Positions 1-7,000 of a DNA stretch of 8,793 nucleotides are shown here, piece after piece. The stretch is from the NCBI GenBank assembly GCA_050014815.1, contig JBEKCP010000223.1, positions 1 to 8,793 of the forward strand, in the 5' to 3' direction. The stretch comes from JBEKCP01 sp050014815. GTDB lineage: Bacteria > Planctomycetota > Planctomycetia > Pirellulales > Thermoguttaceae. Under the pieces are notes generated by a model. That model worked only from the letters and a program-made list of their open reading frames with translations. It had not been told where the DNA came from and searched no databases. The translations under genes and the position numbers were made by a program. Every line of letters starts with the position of its first letter. The first letter of the stretch is position 1.

Positions 1-204
1 CTGGAGGTGCTCGACGAGCGGATGCGCGAGCAAGGGCTCGAACCCGCGAACTACTGGTGGTACCGCGACCTGCGGCGCTACGGGACGGTGCCGCACTCGG
101 GCTTCGGGCTGGGGGTGGAGCGGGTGCTGTTGTTCATCACCGGCATGGCCAACATCCGCGACGTAATCCCCTTCCCGCGCACGCCGGGCAGCGCGGACTT
201 CTAA
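1..204 (+). CDS. asnS: Asparaginyl-tRNA synthetase, C-terminal end (5' truncated by window edge)
   Basis: This is the last 67 codons of a class II aminoacyl-tRNA synthetase, open at the left edge and ending at TAA (202-204). The enzyme charges tRNA-Asn with asparagine in the cytoplasm. The visible part carries the strongly conserved AsnRS C-terminus: YWWYRDLRRYGTVPHSGFGL, then the motif 3 stretch GFGLGVERVL with the ATP-binding arginine, then NIRDVIPFPRTPGSADF at the very end. The IPFPRTP ending separates it from AspRS and LysRS. The true start lies outside the window, so a GTG or ATG inside this fragment should not be taken as one. It is convergent with the minus-strand cluster and shows no sign of a functional link to it. 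Confidence 0.96.
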   Translation: MEVLDERMREQGLEPANYWWYRDLRRYGTVPHSGFGLGVERVLLFITGMANIRDVIPFPRTPGSADF

Positions 205-225
205 GGGGCTCTAACAAAACGCCGG

Positions 226-265
226 CCCCCTCACCCCCTGCCCCTCTCCCGCAAGGGGAGAGGGG
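226..265. repeat. Dispersed palindromic repeat, CCCCTCTCCC type (copy A)
   Basis: A C-rich run (226-240) leads into a perfect 10-bp inverted repeat: CCCCTCTCCC at 241-250 and GGGAGAGGGG at 256-265, separated by the 5-base loop GCAAG. The 23 bases at 228-250 are identical to 4025-4047, so this is a copy of the unit found between the large TPR gene and the exbB-like gene. It resembles REP-type intergenic elements. It lies in the 81-base gap between two convergent genes. Confidence 0.8.
241..265. terminator. Possible bidirectional terminator between convergent genes
   Basis: The GC-rich 10-bp hairpin sits 36 bases after the asnS stop and 20 bases after the stop of the minus-strand toroid gene, where a shared terminator would be expected. 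Neither side has a T-tract directly after the stem, so it is not a canonical intrinsic terminator. The same palindrome occurs elsewhere in non-terminal positions. A terminator role is inferred from position only. Confidence 0.3.
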
Positions 266-285
266 AGTAATTGTTGGACGGCCGG

Positions 286-2082
286 CTACTCCAGCAGCAG
301 GTCGTCCAGGTCCGGCGCGGTGCCGAAGCTGGTGAGGGCCTCGGAGTAGCGGTAGTAGACCTCCAGGCACAGGGCGCCCAGGGCGGTGCAATAGGGGCGG
401 CCGCCCGGGCTACAGCGGACGTCGCCCAGCGGGTCCCACGAGCCGGCCTTGTCGCCCTCGCGGCTCTGGTTGTCCAACAGCACGTCGCGGATCTTGTTGT
501 TCCACCAGATGCGGTGGGACCCGCCCATGTTGTACATGGCGTAGGTCGCGTAGTACCAGTAGTAGAAGTCCTTCTGGTTCCACAACGGCGGCGAGGTCTT
601 GACGTTCGCGGCCCCCTTGACCAGGAGGTGGTTGCGGGGGCTCAAGCCGTTGAACTCGCGGATCATCATGGCGGCGCCGGTCAAGGCGGGCCGGCCGCCG
701 GAGTGCGAGCTGCCGGCGTTGTAGCTCTGGTTCCCGTCGAACATGTAGCCGACGTAGCCGTTGGTGTCTTTGCTGCCGCCCTTGTCGGTGACCGAATCGA
801 CGAAGGCGAGGGCCTGGTTGAAGATGGTTTCGTCGGTCTTCAGTCCGGCGAGCTTGGCCGTTTTCAGGGCCTGGACGAACCAGGCGGTGACCGACATGTC
901 GCTGGCGGGCGGCTTGGGCTCGTAGCGCCAGCCGCCGTCGGCGGCGACGGCCTTTTCGCTGAAGTTGAGGGCTTTCTGGGCGGCGGCCCCGATCCGCTCG
1001 TCGCGGGCGCGGCCGTAGGCCTCGGCCAGGGTGATCGTGCAGATGGCGTGGGTGTAGAGGTTCGTGCCCGCGTCGGTGATGTGCCCGTCCTCCTTCTGGT
1101 GGCGCATGATGGCCTCCAGGCCCTTGAGGACGGTGCGGGAGTAGTCGCCCTTGCGGACCGTGTGTCCGCCGCTCATCAGGGCCAGGACGGCCAGCCCGGT
1201 CGAGCCGAGGCTGCCGCCCGCGCCGCCTTCGAACTTGGCGGAGTCCCACATGCCGTCGGGCTCCTGGTGGAGGGCGAGCCAGTGGAGGGCGTTGTCGACG
1301 GCGCTCTTGGCCCGCAGGCCGCCGGACCGCCCCATCGAGCGGAAGATGTCGCCGGTGCCGAAGAGGTTGATGTTGGCGGGGCCGAGCTTGCCGAAGGAGG
1401 GTGCGTCCTGGTCGCCGAAGGCCTCGGGCAGGCGGCGCATCGCGCGGCCCGGCCGCGGACCCACGTTGAAGGTGTAGGTGCCGACCTTGTCGGGCGGCGG
1501 GGGCGTGTCGTACTTGAACAACTCGGCGGCGGCCCGCGTGTCGGCCGCGATGATCGGTATCGCGTACTCCGCCCGGTCCGTGGTGAAGGTGATGGTTTCC
1601 GGGTTGTCGTCGACGACGGCGTCGCTCCGTGCCGCCCCCGGCTGGAAGTCCTTCACGTCGATCTTGAACTCCTTGATGTCGGAGGCCGACATGGTGCCCG
1701 GATTGCGGACCTCGATCACCTCGGTATAGACCGGCGTGTCGTTGGGGACGCGGGTGATGTGGATGTCGGGCCGTTCCTCGGCGACGGCGACGTCGAGCGT
1801 CTCGGGGTCGGCCACGCGGAGGAAATCGCGGGCCGGGTTGGGGACCTTGATCTCCTCGGCGTTGGGCTCGGCCATGGAGAATTCGAAGTCGCGGAGTTCG
1901 GCCCGGCGGGCCGTGTCGGCCGTCTTGATCCGCCAGATGAAGGCGAGCGAGAAGATCAGCGCCGCCACGAGCAGGCCGACGGCCATCGACTTGCCGTCGA
2001 AGATGCGGTCTTCGACCGGCTTCGTCCGCGCGGGCCGCTCTGCGGCCTCAAGATCGGAAACGGGTATCGACTGCTGGCTCAT
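286..2082 (-). CDS. Membrane-anchored squalene-cyclase/prenyltransferase-fold (alpha-toroid) protein, probably non-catalytic
   Basis: The protein has 598 residues. The ATG at 2082 has an AAGGAG six bases upstream, so the start is secure. Residues 1-32 are hydrophilic and probably cytoplasmic, and 33-50 form one membrane helix (MAVGLLVAALIFSLAFIW). Residues 51-250 are a periplasmic linker and beta-rich-looking region with a proline run (PPPP, 194-197). Residues 255-580 are an alpha/alpha-toroid of the squalene-hopene cyclase/prenyltransferase-repeat superfamily. QW-type repeats are visible at Q273-EPDGMW, Q329-KEDGHI (W replaced), DGGW 382-385 and Q539 to GSW 547-549. The region GGRPYCTALGALCLEVYYRY (560-579) closes the fold. 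The DxDD acid motif of triterpene cyclases is absent from the toroid, and no CGEQ thioester motif is seen. I therefore infer a binding or mechanical role rather than terpene cyclisation. It is the last gene of the cluster, 231 bases after the exbD-like gene, and its topology resembles TonB/TolA. Its actual function is unknown. Confidence 0.85.
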   Translation of the reverse strand: MSQQSIPVSDLEAAERPARTKPVEDRIFDGKSMAVGLLVAALIFSLAFIWRIKTADTARRAELRDFEFSMAEPNAEEIKVPNPARDFLRVADPETLDVAVAEERPDIHITRVPNDTPVYTEVIEVRNPGTMSASDIKEFKIDVKDFQPGAARSDAVVDDNPETITFTTDRAEYAIPIIAADTRAAAELFKYDTPPPPDKVGTYTFNVGPRPGRAMRRLPEAFGDQDAPSFGKLGPANINLFGTGDIFRSMGRSGGLRAKSAVDNALHWLALHQEPDGMWDSAKFEGGAGGSLGSTGLAVLALMSGGHTVRKGDYSRTVLKGLEAIMRHQKEDGHITDAGTNLYTHAICTITLAEAYGRARDERIGAAAQKALNFSEKAVAADGGWRYEPKPPASDMSVTAWFVQALKTAKLAGLKTDETIFNQALAFVDSVTDKGGSKDTNGYVGYMFDGNQSYNAGSSHSGGRPALTGAAMMIREFNGLSPRNHLLVKGAANVKTSPPLWNQKDFYYWYYATYAMYNMGGSHRIWWNNKIRDVLLDNQSREGDKAGSWDPLGDVRCSPGGRPYCTALGALCLEVYYRYSEALTSFGTAPDLDDLLLE

Positions 2083-2088
2083 GTAGGG

Positions 2089-2094
2089 CTCCTT
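2089..2094 (-). promoter_or_regulatory. Ribosome binding site of the toroid gene
   Basis: On the minus strand AAGGAG lies six bases before the ATG at 2082. It fixes the start and lies directly against the edge of the hairpin-repeat array (the first hairpin core begins at 2113), so folding of the array could influence access to it. Confidence 0.8.
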
Positions 2095-2112
2095 CGGACA
2101 CGCTGTTCAGAA

Positions 2113-2156
2113 GGGGACAGTCCCGTTTTCGTCGAACGAAAACCGGGACAGTCCCC
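2113..2156. repeat. REP-like hairpin core, copy 1
   Basis: The outer arms GGGGACAGTCCC (2113-2124) and GGGACAGTCCCC (2145-2156) pair with one central A:A mismatch. The inner arms GTTTTCG (2125-2131) and CGAAAAC (2137-2143) pair perfectly around the loop TCGAA. One unpaired C (2144) bulges on the right arm. Confidence 0.85.
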
Positions 2157-2186
2157 AGGCTATTCACTTCCACACGCTGTTCACAA

Positions 2187-2230
2187 GGGGACAGTCCCGT
2201 TTTCGTCGAACGAGAACTGGGACAGTCCCC
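2187..2230. repeat. REP-like hairpin core, copy 2
   Basis: It has the same 44-base length and outer arms as copy 1. The right inner arm reads CGAGAAC instead of CGAAAAC, which leaves a G-U wobble in plus-strand RNA but an A-C mismatch in minus-strand RNA. The bulged base is T rather than C. The right flank is truncated so that the next unit begins almost directly after it. Confidence 0.85.
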
Positions 2231-2248
2231 AGGACACGCTGTTCATAA

Positions 2249-2292
2249 GGGGACAGTCCCGTTTTCGTCGGACGAAAACTGGGACAGTCCCC
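2249..2292. repeat. REP-like hairpin core, copy 3
   Basis: It has the same 44-base structure. The loop is TCGGA instead of TCGAA, the inner arms are perfect, and the bulged base is T. The full right flank AGGCTATTCACTTCC follows and runs to within a few bases of the exbD-like stop codon. Confidence 0.85.
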
Positions 2293-2313
2293 AGGCTATT
2301 CACTTCCAAGTCC

Positions 2314-2748
2314 TTACGTTCCTTCGCGGACCGCCACCGAGGCGTAGACCTTCGTGATCCCCGCCTCGCCGCAGCGGGTCATCACCGCGGCTATGTGCTC
2401 CCACTTGCAGTTGCGGTCGCCGCGGATCACGACCGACTGGTCGCGGTTGCGGATCTTCGCCAGGCTGAAGCGGTGCCGGAGGTCGGCCAGCGACAGCCGG
2501 GTGTTCTCGATGTTGTACTCCGGCTTGTTGCCGGGCAGGTTGCGGACGTTGACCGTGATCGGGCGGGCCGGCGGCGTCTTGACCTTCAACTCCTTGCCCT
2601 GCGTGGGCAGCTCGATCGAATAGTCCACCACCATCCCCTGCACGAAGGACGCGGCCACCAGCAAGAACAGGATGATCGCGAAGATCGCGTCAACCAGGGG
2701 CGTCATGTCGATCGCAAGGGCTTCCCAGGGTTCTTTGTCGAATTTCAT
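2314..2748 (-). CDS. ExbD/TolR-family proton-channel subunit
   Basis: This 144-residue single-pass inner-membrane protein is the partner of the ExbB/TolQ pentamer. A short cytoplasmic N-terminus leads into DMTPLVDAIFAIILFLLVAA (14-33). Asp20 in TPLVD matches the essential proton-carrying Asp of ExbD (Asp25 in E. coli), and the membrane helix runs to about residue 37. Residues 45-144 form the periplasmic domain and end in the family-typical pattern VVIRGDRN, then AAVMTRCGEAGITKVYASV. The length is normal for ExbD/TolR. The start at 2748 has AAGGAG eight bases upstream. It follows the exbB-like gene by 31 bases, which supports co-transcription and a joint complex. ExbD and TolR cannot be told apart from sequence here, so no symbol is given. 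Confidence 0.93.
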   Translation of the reverse strand: MKFDKEPWEALAIDMTPLVDAIFAIILFLLVAASFVQGMVVDYSIELPTQGKELKVKTPPARPITVNVRNLPGNKPEYNIENTRLSLADLRHRFSLAKIRNRDQSVVIRGDRNCKWEHIAAVMTRCGEAGITKVYASVAVREGT

Positions 2749-2756
2749 CGTCGGGT

Positions 2757-2762
2757 CTCCTT
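2757..2762 (-). promoter_or_regulatory. Ribosome binding site of the exbD-like gene
   Basis: AAGGAG on the minus strand, eight bases before the ATG at 2748, lies inside the 31-base exbB-exbD gap. Confidence 0.75.
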
Positions 2763-2779
2763 GGGCTGGGGATGGGGGC

Positions 2780-3895
2780 TCACGACACGGTGCCGGCGGC
2801 AGAGGCCATGCGGTCGCCGCCGTTGGCCGACGGTACCGAATCGATGGACTGCCGCCGCTTGATGATCATCACCTTGTGCATGAACCGCTCGGCCAACAAC
2901 TCGCACTCGGCCACGATCGCGCCCAGGCGCGAGTTGAAGACGTAGAAGCAGAACAGCGAGGGGATGGCGACCATCAGGGCGAAGAGCGTGCAGAGCAGCT
3001 TCAGGCGGATGCCGGCCGCCAGCAGGGTGGCCCGCGACGCCTCGCTGGCCCCCGCGATGCCCTCGAACACGATCATCATGCCGTAGATCGTGCCGGCCAG
3101 CCCGACCAGCGGGGCGCAGACGGCCAGGAAGTTCAAGAGCTTGATGGGCACCCGCAGCCGGGTCACCTGGGCGCCGGCGACGATCTCGACGCGGGTGCGG
3201 ATGTCCGCTTCCGTCGAGCTGTCGAACCGCTCGACCAGCGCGCGGCAGATGTGCGGGAACAGGCCGCCGTTCTTCAGCGCCAGGTCCTCCAGCCCCTCGA
3301 TATCGCCCTTGTCCAACAACCGCTCCCCTTCGGTCACGAAGCGTGCCGGGCACTGCCGCCGGCGGCGGTAGAGCCACAGGCTGTTGGCCGTCAAGAGCAC
3401 GCTGCCGATGGCGAGAACCAGGATGATGTGGGCCGGCCAGCCCGCCGCGTGATAGAACTCGATCAGCCGGGTCTGCTTGGCGATCAGTTCCGGGCCGAGG
3501 CCCTGAATCCGCTTGAACTTGAAGCCCATGTCCGGGTCGGTCTTGCCGGACGTCCGCTTGAAGACGATCTTGCCGCCGGTCTTCCCGTTGGGGCTGGTGG
3601 AGGCGACGGTGAAGGTCGTCTTGTCGCCGCCGGCGTACATGTCGCCGGCCTTCACGTTGGTGATGTCGGTTTCCGGGTCGACGGGGATGACGAACTCCTT
3701 GTTGTCGCCCGTTCCGCCTTCTTCCATCGCCTGTTTGACGGCCTCGTCGGTATCGCCGATGAGGCCGCCCAGCTCGATCCTCTCGCCGGTCGGGGCTACG
3801 CCGGTCGGGGCCGCGGGGTCTTGGGCCCGGGCCAATGTGGCGCCCAGGGCGCAGGCCAACACGATCAACACACTCGTTACGACTCTTCGCTGCAC
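2780..3895 (-). CDS. ExbB/TolQ/MotA-family proton-channel subunit with signal peptide and periplasmic domain
   Basis: The protein has 371 residues from a GTG start (3895-3893) with AGGAG seven bases upstream. An in-frame upstream ATG at 4003 exists, but its 36 extra codons read through a palindromic repeat and are rejected. Residues 1-24 are a signal peptide (h-region VLIVLACALGA, likely cut after ARA). Residues 25-150 are a periplasmic domain of unknown fold. Transmembrane helices lie at about 153-176, 252-278 and 298-320, with a cytoplasmic loop at 177-251, as in ExbB (N-terminus outside). The MotA_ExbB signature APLVGLAGTIYGMMIVF (261-277) holds the conserved pore Thr269. LKLLCTLFALMVAIP (298-312) holds Thr303, which aligns with the second ExbB pore Thr. 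It should form the stator pentamer around the ExbD-like protein encoded 31 bases downstream. It is longer than E. coli ExbB (244 residues) because of the added N-terminal part. Confidence 0.92.
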   Translation of the reverse strand: MQRRVVTSVLIVLACALGATLARAQDPAAPTGVAPTGERIELGGLIGDTDEAVKQAMEEGGTGDNKEFVIPVDPETDITNVKAGDMYAGGDKTTFTVASTSPNGKTGGKIVFKRTSGKTDPDMGFKFKRIQGLGPELIAKQTRLIEFYHAAGWPAHIILVLAIGSVLLTANSLWLYRRRRQCPARFVTEGERLLDKGDIEGLEDLALKNGGLFPHICRALVERFDSSTEADIRTRVEIVAGAQVTRLRVPIKLLNFLAVCAPLVGLAGTIYGMMIVFEGIAGASEASRATLLAAGIRLKLLCTLFALMVAIPSLFCFYVFNSRLGAIVAECELLAERFMHKVMIIKRRQSIDSVPSANGGDRMASAAGTVS

Positions 3896-3901
3896 GGCAG
3901 G

Positions 3902-3907
3902 TCTCCT
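3902..3907 (-). promoter_or_regulatory. Ribosome binding site that decides the GTG start of the exbB-like gene
   Basis: The minus strand reads TATAGGAGACCTGCC and then GTG. AGGAG at 3907-3903 is seven bases before the GTG at 3895. Together with the signal peptide that begins there, this is the main argument against the longer ATG start at 4003. Confidence 0.75.
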
Positions 3908-3960
3908 ATAACTTGGGGTTGGGTGGGCAGGAATGAAAGGCTCGATAGGGGTCAGGTCTC

Positions 3961-4060
3961 CCCCTCTCCCATCGGGAGAGGGTTGGGGTGAGGGGGCGTC
4001 CAAGGAGGCTTCTCCAATGGGGCGCCCTCACCCCCTGCCCCTCTCCCAGTGGGAGAGGGG
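3961..4060. repeat. BIME-like inverted pair of CCCCTCTCCC palindromic units (copies B and C)
   Basis: The left unit (3961-3998) has CCCTCTCCC at 3962-3970 pairing with GGGAGAGGG at 3974-3982, followed by a GGGGTGAGGG run. The right unit (4021-4060) is nearly its reverse complement, with a CCCTCACCCC run followed by CCCCTCTCCC (4038-4047) pairing with GGGAGAGGGG (4051-4060) over a 3-base loop. The two units can each fold alone or pair with each other across the 22-base centre (3999-4020). They fill most of the 172-base gap between the large TPR gene and the exbB-like gene. The right hairpin lies seven bases past the TPR stop but has no T-tract, so termination is possible but unproven. Copy A at 226-265 has the orientation of the right unit. 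Confidence 0.8.
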
Positions 4061-4067
4061 AGTGTGC

Positions 4068-7000
4068 TTATTTACTCTTGGCCAATTGTTTGTGCACCTC
4101 CGGCAGGAGCGAGTTGGCTTCGCGGAGGATGTCCGGATGGGCCTTGGGGAAGTCGCGCCCGACGCGCTCGAGGTACCGCCGGGCGTCCTCCCAGTGCTTC
4201 AGTTTCATCGCCATGCGGCCCGCCTCGAGGCAGGCGAAGTCCCGGGCGAACGTCGAGACGCTCTTGGCCGCGTAGTCGTAGGCCCGGGTTGTCTCGGCCG
4301 GGTTGACCGTCAACGTGGCCAGGGCCAGGTGGTAGTAAGCGTCGGCCTTGACGTCCTCGTAGGTGTCGCTCCGGGTGATGTTCGTCAGGAGCGACATCCC
4401 TTCGGAGACCTTGCCGGCGCCGATCTGCCCGAGGGCGGCGTAGAGATCCATGCGGGAGCGGCGGTCGCTGCGGCCCCATTCGTTGAGGAAGGTGCGGCAC
4501 AGCAGCGTCAGGTCGTCCCAGTTCTTGGTCTCGACGCACGCGCGGGCGGCGACCACGTAGGCCTCCTCGATGGCCTCGAACCGCGGGTGCTCGCGGACCA
4601 GCACCAGGAGGATGGACGCGGCGGCCGCGTAGTCGTAGGCCCGCATGAGGCTCTGCCCGGCCATGAAGAGGGCCCGGTCGCGGTGCTTGTTGTTCCGCAA
4701 CGCGGGGGCGGTCAGAAACGGCGTCAGCGTCTGGGCGCAGTGGGCGAACGACTCCTGCTTCCAGTACATATACCCCAGCGCGTAGCGGATCTCGCCGAAA
4801 TCGAGGTCCTTGGGCGGGCTCAGGCGGATGCCGTCCCAGCCGCCGCTCTTGCCGCTCCGCTCGCGGAGCCGCTCCTGGACGGGCACGGGGACCGGCTTGC
4901 CGGTCGGGCCCGCCTTGTTCGGCCCGTACTCGTCGAGGATCGTAGCGTAGGCCTCCACGGCCACGTCCCACTGCTCCGTCTGCGTGGCGTAGAAGCCCAG
5001 CGTGCGGAGGGCCGAGATGCGGTAGGGGTCGTCGCGGAGCCCGCTCATGTAGGGCTTGTAGGTGTCGATCAGCTTGGGGAAGTTCCGCAGGGCGACGTAT
5101 TCGCGCCCCAGCGCGTAGCGGGCGGCGTCGAACATCGGGTCGCGCTCGGTGCCGCCCTGCTTCTTCGTCTTGTCGCGCTGCGGGAAGAGTCTCAGGAAGG
5201 CATTGAAGGCGCCGGCCGCCGACTCGTGGTCGTCCACCTCGCTCCAGAGCTGGCCGGCCCGCAGCACCGCGCAGCGAACGTACTGCCGGACGCTCTCGTC
5301 GCCCGAGTGGACCCAGGGATGGAACTGGTTCTTCTTGCTCGGGTCGTCGAAGTCGGTCGAGGGGTTGACGAGGTTCTTCCAGAGGGCCTCGGCCATCTTC
5401 TTCTTGTTCTCGGGCAACTTGCCCTTCTCGCCCTTGCCCAGCTCCACGGCGAGCCAGTAGTGGGCCTCGGGGAGCCAGCGGTTGTGGACCGGTAGGTTGC
5501 GGACGATCCACTCGTACTGCTTGACCATGTTCTGCTCGTGGCCCTGCATGTACCAGGAGTGGGCCACGCGGGCGGCCGCCTCGCAGACGCGGCGGGCCGT
5601 CTCGTCGTCAGGGGCCGACTTCCACGGCCCGCCCTTCAGCTCGCCGTCGGGTCCCTGGGGCGGGCCGTAGGTGCTCACGTATTCCTTGAACGTCTTGGCC
5701 GCGTTGGAGAAGTCCTTCTTCATGTAATAGAGCTCGCCGATGTAGAACTTCGCCTCGCGCGACAGGTCGGAGAGCGGCCCCCGCTCCTCGATCAGCTTCT
5801 TGGCCGCGTCGATGCTCTGCTGGGCCAGCTCGGGGGTGTCGGAGTGCGAGAAGATCGTCTTCATGTACTCCAGGGCCTTCATCTCGGCCAGCTTGTCGCC
5901 CTTGTTCTTGTCGAGCTCGGCCTTCTTCATCTCGAAGAGCCGCTGCTCGGCGGCGCGGGCCCTGGCGGGATCGCCCGCCTGCCGGGCCAACAGCGCGATG
6001 CTCTCCAGCGCGGGGACCCGGTAGCGGTTCTCCGCGGAGGGGTCGATCGCCAGGGCCTTCTCGTAGGCCGCGATCGCGCGGACGAGGTTCTCGCGGGCCG
6101 GCAGCCCGCCCGGCGGCGCCTGGGCCAGCGCGGCGCCCGCCTGCACGCAGAGGTACGTGCCCAACTGGTCCTGCTTCAGCACGTCCTTGCCGTACTTCGC
6201 CAGCAGCTTCTCGTACTGGGCGGCCAGCTCGACGGTCGGGCCCTGGCGTTTCAGGGCCTCGCTGAAGCGGCTGTCCAGCAGGAAGACCTCGGCCTCGGCG
6301 GCGATGATCGTGCCCTCGTTGTCCTTGATCTTCTGCTCGAGGATCTGGCGGTCGACGTTGCTGGTCGCGGGGTTGTTCTGCCCCGCGGTGCCCAGCTCGA
6401 GCTGGCACTTGGTGATCCGCGGGAGGACGTTGACGTTGGGGTTGAGGTTCTTGAGCATGACGTAGTAGTCGAGCGCCGCGGCCCACTTCTGCTTGGAAAA
6501 GTGGTACTCGCCCAGCCGGAAGTAGCACTGCTGGAGGATCTCCGCGGCGCGGTCGCTGTCGGAATCGCGGGCGTAGCCGACGGCCTCCTCGTAGCGCGGG
6601 ATGGCGGATTCCACGTCCGCGAGGTCGGTCATGTATATCTCGGCGGCCTGGGCCAGCGCCTCGGCGGCGAGGCCCTTGAGGCGGTTGTCTCGCGCCGCGG
6701 CCTTCGCCGTCTGGTCCAGCGCGGCGGCCGCCTCCTTGTACTCCTTCCGCTCGCGGCGGATGGTGCCCAGGATGTAGCCGGCGCCCACCGCCTCCGGGGC
6801 GGTCTTGAAGCTGTTGCGCAACTGCTCGCAGACGGCCATCGCCTGGGCCGGTTTCTTCTGCTTGACGAACAGGTCGGCCATCCGCAACAGCAGTTCGGGG
6901 GTCTGCTCGTCGCCGGGGTACTGCTGGGCGAAGTCCTGGATCGCGGCGATGGCCAGGTCCTGCTTCTCGGCCTTGATCCACAGCAGGGCCAGCTTATAGG

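Larger units (their letters stand above)
2096..2308. repeat. Tandem array of three REP-like hairpin units (GGGGACAGTCCC type)
   Basis: Three near-identical units occupy almost the whole gap between the exbD-like and toroid genes. Each has the left flank ACACGCTGTTCA (starting at 2098, 2172 and 2234), a 44-base hairpin core, and a right flank AGGCTATTCACTTCC. The right flank is complete in units 1 and 3 but cut to AGG in unit 2. Unit spacing is therefore 74 and then 62 bases. The palindromic core resembles REP elements mobilised by RAYT (TnpA_REP) transposases. No transposase is present in the window, so mobility would depend on a gene elsewhere. Confidence 0.88.

Noticed and set aside
289..315. 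DLDD (residues 591-594) as the triterpene-cyclase DxDD catalytic motif
   Set aside because: It lies in the flexible C-terminal tail after the last toroid helix. In squalene-hopene cyclases the motif is inside the central cavity, in the middle of the chain.
2096..2308. The three hairpin units as a CRISPR array
   Set aside because: The units are 44-base palindromes with conserved flanks at 74- and 62-base spacing. The sequence between the cores is shared flank rather than unique spacers, and no cas genes are present.
271..2862. An 863-codon plus-strand open frame opposite the toroid and exbD-like genes
   Set aside because: It is antisense to two well-supported genes and also runs through the hairpin array (giving GTVPFSSNENWDSPQ-type peptides). 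Its composition is Gly/Val/Arg/Asp-rich without domain-like structure, as expected for a shadow frame in GC-rich DNA.
3908..3960. A promoter for the exbB-like gene between the repeat pair and its ribosome site
   Set aside because: The only AT-rich hexamer on the minus strand (around GTTATA) is directly against the ribosome site, and no matching -35 was found. A separate promoter is possible but not supported.
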